Positions 6,041-11,834 of a stretch of DNA of 11,834 nucleotides are shown piece after piece. The translations under genes and the position numbers were made by a program. The stretch's first letter is position 1, and each line of letters begins with the position of its first letter. The DNA is from DATKYV01 sp035528275. GTDB lineage: Bacteria; Acidobacteriota; Terriglobia; UBA7540. Location: positions 1 to 11,834 of the forward strand of contig DATKYV010000306.1 in the NCBI GenBank assembly GCA_035528275.1. The letters are read 5' to 3'. The notes under the pieces were generated by a model, which was not told where the DNA came from, made no database searches, and saw only the letters and a list, made by a program, of their open reading frames with translations.

Positions 6041-6769
6041 TCATGCAGCGGGCCGTGGTCCAAAGATGGCCGTTCCCACCCGGACCATCGTCGCGCCTTC
6101 TTCGATGGCCACTTCAAAATCATGACTCATTCCCATCGAGAGCTCCTGCATGGAGACGTTTGGCAAGTTGGCGGAATCAATCGCCTTCGCCAACTCCCGC
6201 AGGTGTCGAAATAACGGTCGCGCCTGCTCCGGGTCGTCGAAAAAGGGCGGCAAGACCATCAGCCCGCGCAGCTCCAGCGTCGGGAGTTGGCTCACCTGCT
6301 CGGCGATGGCATGAACTTCTTCTTCGCGTACACCCGCCTTGGTCTCTTCCCCGCCCAGATTCACTTCCAGAAGCACGGGCAGCCGCTCTCCGCTGCCTAA
6401 GACCGAGTGCTCCAACCGCTCGGCCAGCCGGAACGAATCCAGAGCATGAAACCAGTGGAATAGCTCGCGCGCCGGCTTGGCCTTGTTGGTCTGGAGGTGC
6501 CCCACCAAGTGCCAAGTCACGGTCAAATCGGAAAGCGCCGGGCGCTTGGCCTTGGCCTCTTGCACGCGGTTCTCGCCGAAATCGCGCAGCCCGGCCTCGT
6601 AAGCCTCGCGAATGCGCTCCGCCGAAACGGTCTTGGAGATGGCGATCAGCCGCACGTCCTCAGGGCGGCGGCCCGCGCGGCGGCACGCGGCGACGATTCG
6701 CTCTTGAACGCGCGCGATGTTGTCACTGATTTTCGTTGTCACGCACTCCGCCTGCGCAGAACTGGCCAT
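6041..6769 (-). CDS. yggS: YggS/PLPBP-family pyridoxal 5'-phosphate homeostasis protein
   Basis: The 242-residue protein has the single-domain PLP-binding TIM barrel of the YggS/PROSC family, which has no known catalytic turnover but binds PLP and keeps B6 vitamers and amino-acid pools balanced in the cytosol. Seen: the PLP lysine K46 in LIAISKTV; GENRVQEA (65-72); WHLVGHLQTNK (86-96), matching the family's WHFIGxLQxNK; and the phosphate-binding C-terminus ELSMGMSHDFEVAIEEG (209-225) and RVGTAIFG (230-237). The length is normal. The ATG at 6769 is used; a GTG nine codons in is also possible. It diverges from tmk, with 167 bases between them, and is followed by DUF167 on the same strand. Confidence 0.95.
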   Translation of the reverse strand: MASSAQAECVTTKISDNIARVQERIVAACRRAGRRPEDVRLIAISKTVSAERIREAYEAGLRDFGENRVQEAKAKRPALSDLTVTWHLVGHLQTNKAKPARELFHWFHALDSFRLAERLEHSVLGSGERLPVLLEVNLGGEETKAGVREEEVHAIAEQVSQLPTLELRGLMVLPPFFDDPEQARPLFRHLRELAKAIDSANLPNVSMQELSMGMSHDFEVAIEEGATMVRVGTAIFGPRPAA

Positions 6770-6800
6770 TCTATCATCCGGCGGGCGGAAGAATGGCCCC

Positions 6801-6830
6801 TTGTTCGATTTGAAACCGTAGTGTTACGAT
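6801..6830 (+). promoter_or_regulatory. Candidate sigma70-type promoter for tmk
   Basis: TTGTTC (6801-6806), an 18-base spacer and TACGAT (6825-6830) match the consensus at four of six positions in each box. A start near 6837 would give a leader of about 100 bases that contains the GTCCGTT heptamers. The prediction is by eye only. Confidence 0.35.
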
Positions 6831-6843
6831 GCGTAGCTTGATT

Positions 6844-6927
6844 GTCCGTTGTCAGTTGTCCGTGGTCCCTGGTCATCCTTGTAAAGCCTGGGCTTCGGCA
6901 GAGGATTAAGGACAACGGACCAAGGAC
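6844..6927. repeat. Period-7 GTCCGTT array with an inverted second block
   Basis: Five in-register heptamers lie at 6844-6878: GTCCGTT, GTCAGTT, GTCCGTG, GTCCCTG, GTCATCC. On the opposite strand three more occur at 6907-6927, read as GTCCTTG, GTCCGTT, GTCCTTA. The two blocks could pair imperfectly as a stem in the tmk leader. The AAGGA serving as the likely tmk ribosome binding site (6922-6926) lies inside the second block. Confidence 0.7.
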
Positions 6928-6936
6928 ATCCCGACA

Positions 6937-7608
6937 TTGAAAATCCGCGGAATGTTCATCACGGTCGAGGGCATTGACGGCACAGGAAAGAGCACGCAAC
7001 TGCGCTTGCTCGTCCGTCACCTGCGCGCCCAAGGGATCCGAGTCCGCGCCACGCGCGAGCCGGGGGGCACGAAGCTGGGCGATCAGATTCGCCGCACACT
7101 GCTCTCTTCCCGTACCGTGAAGCTCGCCCCGCTGGCCGAGCTGGCGCTCATTTACGCGGCGCGTGCGCAACACTTGGAGGAGGTCGTCAGGCCGGCGCTG
7201 GCGCGAGGGGAGATTGTCGTCAGCGACCGTTTCAACGACGCCTCTTTCGCCTATCAGGGCTACGGCCGGAAGCTGGGGACGCCGGTGGTCCGCGCCCTCG
7301 ACCGCGTCATTTGCGGGCGCACGCAACCCGACCTGACGCTGCTGCTCGACCTTTCCGCGAACCGGGCGCTGGGTCGAGCCCGAGGCCGCGAGTTCCGCCG
7401 CAACTCCGCCCGCAGCCGTTTTGAGTCTGAGAGCCAGAAATTCCACGAGCGCGTCCGTGCGGGTTACCGCGCCATCGCGCGATGCGAGCCGCAGCGAATG
7501 AAATTGATAAAGGCCGACCGGTCCGTGGCCGAAGTCCAGGCGGAAGTCCGCAGCGCGGTCGATGCCTTTCTTGCTCGACGAAAATCGGCCGGCCGCGCTG
7601 GGAAATAG
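6937..7608 (+). CDS. tmk: Thymidylate kinase (dTMP kinase)
   Basis: This enzyme phosphorylates dTMP to dTDP using ATP, an essential step in dTTP supply, in the cytosol. Over 223 residues it shows the P-loop GIDGTGKST (12-20), TREPGGT (39-45) for the dTMP phosphate, SDRF (96-99) with AYQG (105-108) for base recognition, the LLLDL strand (135-139) and a LID region with ESQKFHERVRAGY (165-177). The LID carries several arginines (REFRRNSARSR). The start chosen is TTG at 6937, because AAGGA lies ten bases upstream and the result MKIRGMF resembles family N-termini. An ATG at 6952 lacks its own Shine-Dalgarno but would also leave a complete enzyme. It is followed 78 bases later by holB, a common pairing, and probably forms an operon with it. 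Confidence 0.95.
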   Translation: MKIRGMFITVEGIDGTGKSTQLRLLVRHLRAQGIRVRATREPGGTKLGDQIRRTLLSSRTVKLAPLAELALIYAARAQHLEEVVRPALARGEIVVSDRFNDASFAYQGYGRKLGTPVVRALDRVICGRTQPDLTLLLDLSANRALGRARGREFRRNSARSRFESESQKFHERVRAGYRAIARCEPQRMKLIKADRSVAEVQAEVRSAVDAFLARRKSAGRAGK

Positions 7609-7686
7609 AACTGGATTGCTGGGCGCCGCCTTGACCTGTGTCTTTCCCGCCCAGCCCCGAGTTCGCGGTCCCCGATCCCTAGCATC

Positions 7687-8796
7687 ATGGGCTTTGAGAC
7701 GTTCCTGGGGAATCCGAAAGCCGTGAAAGCGCTGCGCGACATGCTGACGAGTGGCCGCGTGCCGGGTGCGCTGTTGTTTTCCGGTCCCGAGGGCGTGGGC
7801 AAGAAGACGCTGGCGCTGATGATGGCCAAGGCTCTGATCTGCGAGCGGCAGCCCCAGGGCAGCGCCGATTTCTGCGCTGAGTGCCAGCGGTGCCGGAAAA
7901 GCGAGGAGATGCTCGCCGCGGCGCGTGAAGATCTGGGCCGCCGCCGCGAGATCAAGGACGCGGCGAAGCGCGTCGAAGGGCTCATCTACTTCGACCTTCA
8001 GCTCATCGAGCCCATCACCCGCTACATCCTCACCGAACAGATTCGCCAACTGCGCAGTGTCGCTTACACGCACCCCTTCGAATTCCCCCGCCGGGTATTC
8101 GTGATTGACGCGGCGCAGGTCATCCACTGGCAGGCCGCCGACTTGTTGCTCAAGGTTTTGGAAGAACCTCCCGAGACCACCACGTTCATGCTGGTCTGCC
8201 CCAACGCCTACGAGCTGCGGTCCACCATCCGCTCGCGCTGCCAGCGCATTCAATTCGAGCCGGTCGAGGAGGCGATCATCACCCGTCTCCTGGAAGAAGA
8301 AGCGCGCGTTCCCAAGGCGCAGCGAGCGCTCGCAGCTCGCGTGGCGGCGGGGAGCGTGGCCAAGGCGAAGACCTTCGATGCCGCGGAATTCCAGAAACTC
8401 CGCCAGCCCTGGCTCAATTTCCTCGACGCCGTCGCCGGAAAATCTCGCCTCCCGGCAGCCGAGCCCGACTGGGCGGCTCTTTTTGAATCCACCAAGGCGC
8501 TCTCCCAGAACCGCGAGGACTTCGACCAAACCCTCACGGTGGGATACGACCTCCTGCGAGACCTGGAGCAGGTGCTCGAAAATGAAGCAGGTGCGGACGT
8601 CATCAACGTGGATTTGCGCGCCCGACTGAGTGCCTGGGCCAAGCGGCTGGGCTTCCAGGGGATCGAACTGCTCAAGAGCGGCCTGGACCAGGCTTATCGC
8701 CTGCAGACGCGGAATGTGAACCAGCAGGTTGGCTTGGACGATCTGGCCATCGAGGTCCTGACCCGCGTGCCCGCATCTCCGCAAGCCAAAGGGTAA
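7687..8796 (+). CDS. holB: DNA polymerase III delta-prime subunit (clamp loader)
   Basis: Delta-prime is a structural AAA+ subunit of the clamp loader that places the beta clamp on DNA. In 369 residues: FETFLGN start with SGRVPGALLFSGPEGVGKKT, including a Walker A (33-41) that looks intact; a four-cysteine zinc module at C52, C63, C66 and C69; the degenerate Walker B VFVIDAA (137-143); LLLKVLEEPPETTTF (153-167); and the SRC motif (183-185). Between the zinc module and TEQIRQLR (116-123), where a histidine-proline-aspartate motif is usual, there is instead a charged stretch (71-98) and a FDLQLIEPITRYI segment, which makes this member longer than average there. C-terminal collar domain about 220-365. 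No clear Shine-Dalgarno precedes the ATG, so the start is less certain than the family. Its neighbour tmk supports the call. Confidence 0.92.
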   Translation: MGFETFLGNPKAVKALRDMLTSGRVPGALLFSGPEGVGKKTLALMMAKALICERQPQGSADFCAECQRCRKSEEMLAAAREDLGRRREIKDAAKRVEGLIYFDLQLIEPITRYILTEQIRQLRSVAYTHPFEFPRRVFVIDAAQVIHWQAADLLLKVLEEPPETTTFMLVCPNAYELRSTIRSRCQRIQFEPVEEAIITRLLEEEARVPKAQRALAARVAAGSVAKAKTFDAAEFQKLRQPWLNFLDAVAGKSRLPAAEPDWAALFESTKALSQNREDFDQTLTVGYDLLRDLEQVLENEAGADVINVDLRARLSAWAKRLGFQGIELLKSGLDQAYRLQTRNVNQQVGLDDLAIEVLTRVPASPQAKG

Positions 8797-9026
8797 AGAA
8801 GGCCCTGCCGAATCGCGACCACAGGCCGCACCATCAGGCGATGGATCGCGCCGAGCGAGGCCCAAACTCTCCGCCGAAACCGTCCCGCAAAGCATCGAAA
8901 AACCGTGGCCGCAAATCAACTTTTCAGCATCCAAGAAATATAGGCCGCCCGAGCACGCGAAAAAGTGTCGAGGCGGGAACGAGGTCGGCAGGCAGGCGGC
9001 AGTTTGGGTTTCTGACGGAAATCAGA

Positions 9027-9055
9027 TTGCGGTGCGCGGGCCGGTGTGATAGACT
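9027..9055 (+). promoter_or_regulatory. Candidate extended -10 promoter for the hfq-like gene
   Basis: TTGCGG (9027-9032), a 17-base spacer and TAGACT (9050-9055) preceded by TGA, an extended -10 arrangement. The -10 matches the consensus at four positions and the -35 at three. A start near 9062 would give a leader of about 155 bases. Predicted by eye. Confidence 0.35.
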
Positions 9056-9185
9056 GCCGCGCAGTAGCAGGCATTCCTTTCGCCCGGCATTTATTAGGCC
9101 AGAAGCCGAGTCGCCTAAATCGACTGCAATCGCTGTGGGTGCCTCTATAGCGAATTTTTCTCGGGCGAGGTTTGAACGTCGCGCC

Positions 9186-9199
9186 CCGTCAGCTGACGG
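9186..9199. repeat. Third copy of the CCGTCAGCTGACGG palindrome, next to hfq-like RBS
   Basis: A perfect 14-bp palindrome ends five bases before the AAGGAG ribosome binding site (9204-9209) of the hfq-like gene. The 15 bases CCGTCAGCTGACGGA are shared with both copies inside the 923-1087 element. In RNA a loop of at least 3-4 bases would reduce the stem to five pairs. Confidence 0.75.
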
Positions 9200-9217
9200 A
9201 CACAAGGAGTAAGGAAA

Positions 9218-9556
9218 GTGAACCGAAAACTGATCCGACCAACTTTATCCGAAATCCAGGACCAGATGGGGGGACGCCCCGTCCGGAAAAAACCGGCGCC
9301 ACCCGAGCAGACGAACGCCGAAAACTTTTATTACATCAAGCAGATGCAGGCTCGAACTCCCATGGTCGTTGTGCTGGACCGTGGAGAAATCATCCGCGGC
9401 GTCATCGAGTGGTACGACAAGAACTGTATCAAGGTGCATCGCGGAAACGAGCCCAATCTCCTGATCATGAAGTCGGCGGTCCGGTTCATGTATAAAGACC
9501 CGGAAGCCAGCAACGGGGGAAACGGGAACCTCTATCCCCAGGGCGACGCCGAATAA
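9218..9556 (+). CDS. Hfq-like RNA chaperone with N-terminal extension
   Basis: A 112-residue protein carries an Sm/Hfq core at about 40-92: Sm1 as MQARTPMVVVLDRGEIIRGV then IEWYDKNCIKVHR, and Sm2 as NLLIMKSAVRFMY. The basic, Pro-rich N-terminus (about 1-38, with RPVRKKPAPPEQ) and a Gly/Asn-rich tail flank it. Hfq forms hexameric rings that bind sRNA and mRNA. Aligned by eye to E. coli Hfq, the core D40 equivalent is kept (D67), but the F42, Y55 and H57 equivalents of the proximal U-binding pocket read N69, M84 and S86, with K56 kept (K85). I recall similar extended Hfq-like proteins in Acidobacteriota. The start is GTG, supported by AAGGAG with an eight-base spacer. It stands alone after a 421-base gap, so it probably has its own promoter. 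No hfq neighbours such as miaA or hflX are seen. Confidence 0.8.
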   Translation: MNRKLIRPTLSEIQDQMGGRPVRKKPAPPEQTNAENFYYIKQMQARTPMVVVLDRGEIIRGVIEWYDKNCIKVHRGNEPNLLIMKSAVRFMYKDPEASNGGNGNLYPQGDAE

Positions 9557-9648
9557 GTTGGTGCTCCCTGAATCAACCCCATGCACGGCTGAGGGTAATC
9601 GTCGGACGACCCGGCAGGCATCGCTTGCACCGACCTGGTTTTTCAACA

Positions 9649-9679
9649 CGCGGCGGAAGCTTGACAAGATTCCGCCGCG
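9649..9679. promoter_or_regulatory. 10-bp perfect dyad centred on a -35 box (possible operator)
   Basis: CGCGGCGGAA (9649-9658) and TTCCGCCGCG (9670-9679) are exact inverse complements with an 11-base centre, GCTTGACAAGA. The dyad axis at 9664 falls inside the TTGACA box (9661-9666) of the next gene's promoter. A homodimeric repressor bound here would cover the -35. The alternative is a terminator hairpin for the hfq-like gene, but no T-run follows. Confidence 0.5.
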
Positions 9680-9690
9680 CTTCTTACTAT
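9661..9690 (+). promoter_or_regulatory. Near-consensus sigma70 promoter
   Basis: TTGACA (9661-9666, perfect), an 18-base spacer and TACTAT (9685-9690, five of six). A start near 9697 leaves a leader of about 31 bases before the exported-protein ATG. It is the strongest promoter seen in the window. Confidence 0.75.
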
Positions 9691-9727
9691 GGACCAAGGC
9701 CGCGGCCTGGAAAGGAGGAGGTGGTCT

Positions 9728-10237
9728 ATGTCAGCCTCACCCCCATCCATCCGCACACTTCCCACGGAAAACCGAACCCTCATCAGCAAGATAATCGGCG
9801 CCGGCCCCAGTAACGCCCGGCGAGCATTTCGGGCCGCGCCATTTCTGCTGGCCGCTCTATTGATCTGCGGCCCCAGCATCACGGCGCAGGGCCCGCAGCA
9901 GGAAGAACCGATGGGCCGAATTCCCGTGCCCAGTAAGAAGACCATGGGCGGGGCCCACCGCGCATTCAGCGGCAAGATCGAAACGCTCGACCTGAAGCGC
10001 AAGGTCCTCATTGTCGGCACCGTGGAGGGCGGCGCGACGGAGATCTTCCCGATCAAGAAAGGGATTTCGGTCTCGGGCGCCAAGGGCAAGAAGTTGAAGA
10101 TCGAGGAGCTCTCGCCCGGAACCAACGTCATCGTCTACTACGATTTCCGGGACGGCCGGCGCACGGTGAACGAAATTATGGTCCTGGCGGTCGAGCCGCT
10201 CAAAGAGGAGAAGAAGGATTCGCCTCCGTCCTCGTAG
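9728..10237 (+). CDS. Small exported protein, unknown function, beta-rich domain
   Basis: The 169-residue product begins with a long polar, basic N-region (about 1-37) followed by a hydrophobic segment APFLLAALLICGPSITAQG (37-55) that ends like a signal peptidase I site. It is therefore either secreted or anchored by this segment. The mature part (about 56-160) alternates short strands: SGKIETLDLKRKVLIVGTVEG, EIFPIKKGISV, KGKKLKIEELSPGTNVIVYY and RRTVNEIMVLAV. This is reminiscent of small DUF5666-like beta-barrel domains, but I cannot name the family. A Glu/Lys-rich tail follows (EEKKDSPPSS). The ATG at 9728 is preferred over an in-frame ATG at 9689 because the latter overlaps the -10 box, and because AAAGGAGG (9711-9718) is well placed. 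It has its own strong promoter; bshA starts 39 bases downstream and may be read from it. Confidence 0.7.
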   Translation: MSASPPSIRTLPTENRTLISKIIGAGPSNARRAFRAAPFLLAALLICGPSITAQGPQQEEPMGRIPVPSKKTMGGAHRAFSGKIETLDLKRKVLIVGTVEGGATEIFPIKKGISVSGAKGKKLKIEELSPGTNVIVYYDFRDGRRTVNEIMVLAVEPLKEEKKDSPPSS

Positions 10238-10276
10238 ATCGCCACCGCGACCCGGAGCAGGCTTTCCGCCAAACTC

Positions 10277-11398
10277 ATGAAGATCGGCATCACCTGTTAC
10301 CCCACCTACGGCGGGAGCGGCGTCGTCGCCACCGAGCTGGGACTGGAGTTGGCGGGGCGCGGCCACGAAATTCACTTCATCAGCTATGCCGTACCGGTGC
10401 GCATGGACTCGGCGCGCGAGCGCCTTCACTTCCACGAAGTGGAGATGCTCAATTACCCTCTCTTCGACCATCCCCCTTACACCCTGGCGCTGGCCACGCA
10501 GATGTACAACGTGGCCGTCAACGAATCCCTCGACCTGCTGCACGTCCACTACGCCATTCCCCATTCCGTCAGCGCCTACCTGGCGCGCGCCATGCTGGGG
10601 GGCCGGCTGCCCTTCGTCACCACCCTGCACGGCACCGACATCACGCTGGTGGGAACTGACCGCTCGTATCTTCCCATCACCCGCTTCTCCATCGAGCAGA
10701 GCGACGCGGTGACGGCCATCTCCGAATACCTGCGCGGCGTGACGCTCCAGGAGTTTGGCGTTAAACGGCCCATCGAGGTGATTCCCAACTTCGTCAACTG
10801 CGATGTGTTCCATCCGGCGGGCAGCGTCTCGCGGCGCGAGGAATTCGCCGCGCAGGGCGAAAAAGTTCTCGTCCACCTCTCCAATTTCCGGCCGGTCAAG
10901 CGCGTGACGGACGTCGTGGAGATTTTTGAGCTCGTCCGCCGCGAGCTTCCCTCCAAGCTGCTGATGATCGGCGACGGGCCGGAACGCACCACGGCGGAGT
11001 GGATGGTCCGCGAAAAAGGCTTGATGCGCGACGTCATCTTCCTGGGCAAGCAGAATCAGGTCCACGAGCTGCTGAACTGCGCCGACGTGCTCCTGCTGCC
11101 CAGCGATCTCGAGTCGTTCGGACTGGCGGCGCTGGAAGCCATGGCGTGCGGCGTCCCGGTAGTGTGCTCGCGCGTCGGCGGCGTGCCGGAGGTTGTCGAG
11201 GACGGCGTCCAGGGGTACCTGGTGCCTACCCGCGACGTGAAGACCATGGCCGCGCGGGCTCTCGATATCCTCGCCTCCCCCGAACGGCGTGCGCAGATGG
11301 GCAAGGCCGCCCGCAAGCGCGCCCAAGACAAGTACTGCGCCACCAAAATCATCCCCCAATACGAAGAGCTCTACCAACGCGTCCTGGCTGAGAAGTAG
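10277..11398 (+). CDS. bshA: N-acetyl-alpha-D-glucosaminyl L-malate synthase BshA
   Basis: BshA transfers GlcNAc from UDP-GlcNAc to L-malate, the first step of bacillithiol synthesis (a low-molecular-weight thiol replacing glutathione), in the cytosol. At 373 residues it is a complete retaining GT4 (GT-B) enzyme: CYPTYGGSGVVATELG (7-22) with the glycine loop, HGTD (118-121), VIPNFVNCDVF (168-178), LSNFRPVKR (201-209), IGDGPE (231-236), and the donor-binding E-x7-E pair E279 and E287 in DLESFGLAALEAMA. These segments, especially the N-terminus and SNFRPVKR, are specific to BshA within GT4. Bacillithiol genes are known from Firmicutes, Deinococcus, Bacteroidota and Acidobacteriota, which supports the lineage guess. 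No bshB or bshC is in the window. The ATG has only a distant GGAG upstream, so coupling to the preceding gene is possible. Confidence 0.92.
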   Translation: MKIGITCYPTYGGSGVVATELGLELAGRGHEIHFISYAVPVRMDSARERLHFHEVEMLNYPLFDHPPYTLALATQMYNVAVNESLDLLHVHYAIPHSVSAYLARAMLGGRLPFVTTLHGTDITLVGTDRSYLPITRFSIEQSDAVTAISEYLRGVTLQEFGVKRPIEVIPNFVNCDVFHPAGSVSRREEFAAQGEKVLVHLSNFRPVKRVTDVVEIFELVRRELPSKLLMIGDGPERTTAEWMVREKGLMRDVIFLGKQNQVHELLNCADVLLLPSDLESFGLAALEAMACGVPVVCSRVGGVPEVVEDGVQGYLVPTRDVKTMAARALDILASPERRAQMGKAARKRAQDKYCATKIIPQYEELYQRVLAEK

Positions 11399-11687
11399 CT
11401 GCGCGGTTAGCCTTTGTTAGTCCCCTTGCTTGGATTCGGGCGTTCCATTACCACGACTCCATCGCCAGTGCGTTGTGTTGGCTCGGGCAAAGAGATTCCT
11501 TCGATTTTTTGAGGCCGCCCCTGTGTTTTCATACACCTAGCGGCTTTGCTTTTGCGTTTTCGCGCATTTGGGCGCTGAATGTTGATGCTCGCCCGCCTGC
11601 CCGGCAGGGCTCGATTCTCCCGTCTCGTGCCTCCAACTTTCGGCCCTGGTTCCTTCAGATCTCAGCTCCCAACCCACCAATCAGGGT
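11399..11687. other. Gene-free region after bshA
   Basis: No coding frame with protein-like character is seen. A T-run near 11502-11510 is not preceded by a convincing hairpin, so no bshA terminator can be assigned. CCTGCC/GGCAGG near 11596-11608 is a tight small palindrome. Nothing else is recognised. Confidence 0.5.
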
Positions 11688-11798
11688 TTCTGCCTTCTGC
11701 CTTCTGCCTTCTGCCTTCTGCCTTCTGCCTTCTGCCTTCTGCCTTCTGCCTTCTGCCTTCTGCCTTCTGCCTTCTGCCTTCTGCCTTCTGCCTTCTGC
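11688..11798. repeat. Tandem heptamer array, about 15.9 copies of TTCTGCC
   Basis: Fifteen identical copies of TTCTGCC run from 11688 to 11792, followed by TTCTGC (11793-11798) and then variant sequence TTACCGCC. On the plus strand one frame reads as repeating SAFCLLP, which is a consequence of the repeat. The purity indicates recent slippage expansion and probable length variation between strains. Confidence 0.95.
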
Positions 11799-11834
11799 TT
11801 ACCGCCTTTCAATAGGTTGTCCCGTCAAGCTCAG

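Larger units (their letters stand above)
8797..9217. other. 421-bp gene-free gap before the hfq-like gene
   Basis: No convincing coding frame is seen on either strand; the open frames here have no domain-like composition. A small hairpin CCATC/GATGG lies near 8830-8845. A candidate promoter (9027-9055) and a palindrome (9186-9199) are listed separately. The size leaves room for a leader RNA or small RNA, which cannot be decided by eye. Confidence 0.5.

Noticed and set aside
6739..8934. A 731-codon open frame on the minus strand opposite tmk and holB
   Set aside because: It is antisense to two clearly assigned genes, its composition is His/Gly/Arg-rich with no recognisable domain, and long antisense frames are common in GC-rich genes.
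8841..9212. A 123-codon plus-strand frame between holB and the hfq-like gene
   Set aside because: It is Arg/Ser-rich with no domain, no ribosome binding site, and it crosses the candidate promoter and the palindrome.
9857..11377. A 506-codon open frame on the minus strand opposite the exported protein and bshA
   Set aside because: It is a shadow of bshA codon structure, with repetitive Gly/Asp/His composition and no domain-like segments.
11600..11640. A tRNA-like 3' end (GGGCTCGATTCTCCC followed later by CCA)
   Set aside because: The T-arm pairs over only three bases, and no matching acceptor, D-arm or anticodon arm is found upstream.
11688..11798. Possible CRISPR-like array
   Set aside because: The unit is seven bases with no spacers, and no cas genes are present.
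11579..11815. A 78-codon plus-strand frame ending in repeated SAFCLLP
   Set aside because: The repeat peptide is a by-product of the TTCTGCC array; there is no ribosome binding site and no non-repeat domain.

Overview
The window looks like a piece of a GC-rich chromosome, most likely from the Acidobacteriota or a close soil relative. This is inferred from gene content: an N-terminally extended Hfq-like protein, a bacillithiol-pathway glycosyltransferase (BshA), a small membrane protein resembling the acidobacterial DUF6677 type, and many short-period intergenic repeats. No rRNA, tRNA, CRISPR array or prophage is visible.

Left half (1-6769), all genes on the minus strand. In transcription order from the centre outward: a YggS-type PLP homeostasis protein, a DUF167/YggU protein, two very small hydrophobic ORFs packed head to tail, a POT-like MFS transporter that probably starts at TTG, a REP-associated tyrosine transposase (RAYT) bracketed by REP-like hairpins, an M24 metallopeptidase of the Xaa-Pro type, a DUF6677-like four-helix membrane protein, a 58-residue two-helix membrane protein, and a Tat-exported P1/S58-family peptidase cut by the left edge. 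A 165-bp structure with 17-bp perfect terminal inverted repeats and a 28-bp internal palindrome lies between the last two genes.

Right half (6937-11398), all genes on the plus strand, diverging from yggS: thymidylate kinase (tmk), DNA polymerase III delta-prime (holB), a 421-bp gap with a candidate promoter and long leader, the Hfq-like RNA-binding protein, a small exported protein with a near-consensus promoter whose -35 box sits in the centre of a perfect dyad, and bshA. The last 436 bases hold no gene but carry a nearly pure array of the heptamer TTCTGCC.

How the genes relate: tmk and holB are the usual dTTP-supply and clamp-loader pair. The two peptidases and the POT-like transporter suggest peptide scavenging, but they are not obviously one operon. 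The rest is housekeeping.

No large undescribed system is evident. The most interesting material is in the small and non-coding parts: a family of period-7 intergenic repeats (at least four arrays), a recurrent CCGTCAGCTGACGG palindrome present in the inverted-repeat element and again just before the hfq-like ribosome binding site, the RAYT with inverted REP flanks (its stop codon lies in the loop of one hairpin), an Hfq-like protein whose proximal RNA-site residues appear replaced, a dyad centred on a -35 box, and two mini-ORFs wedged between DUF167 and the transporter.
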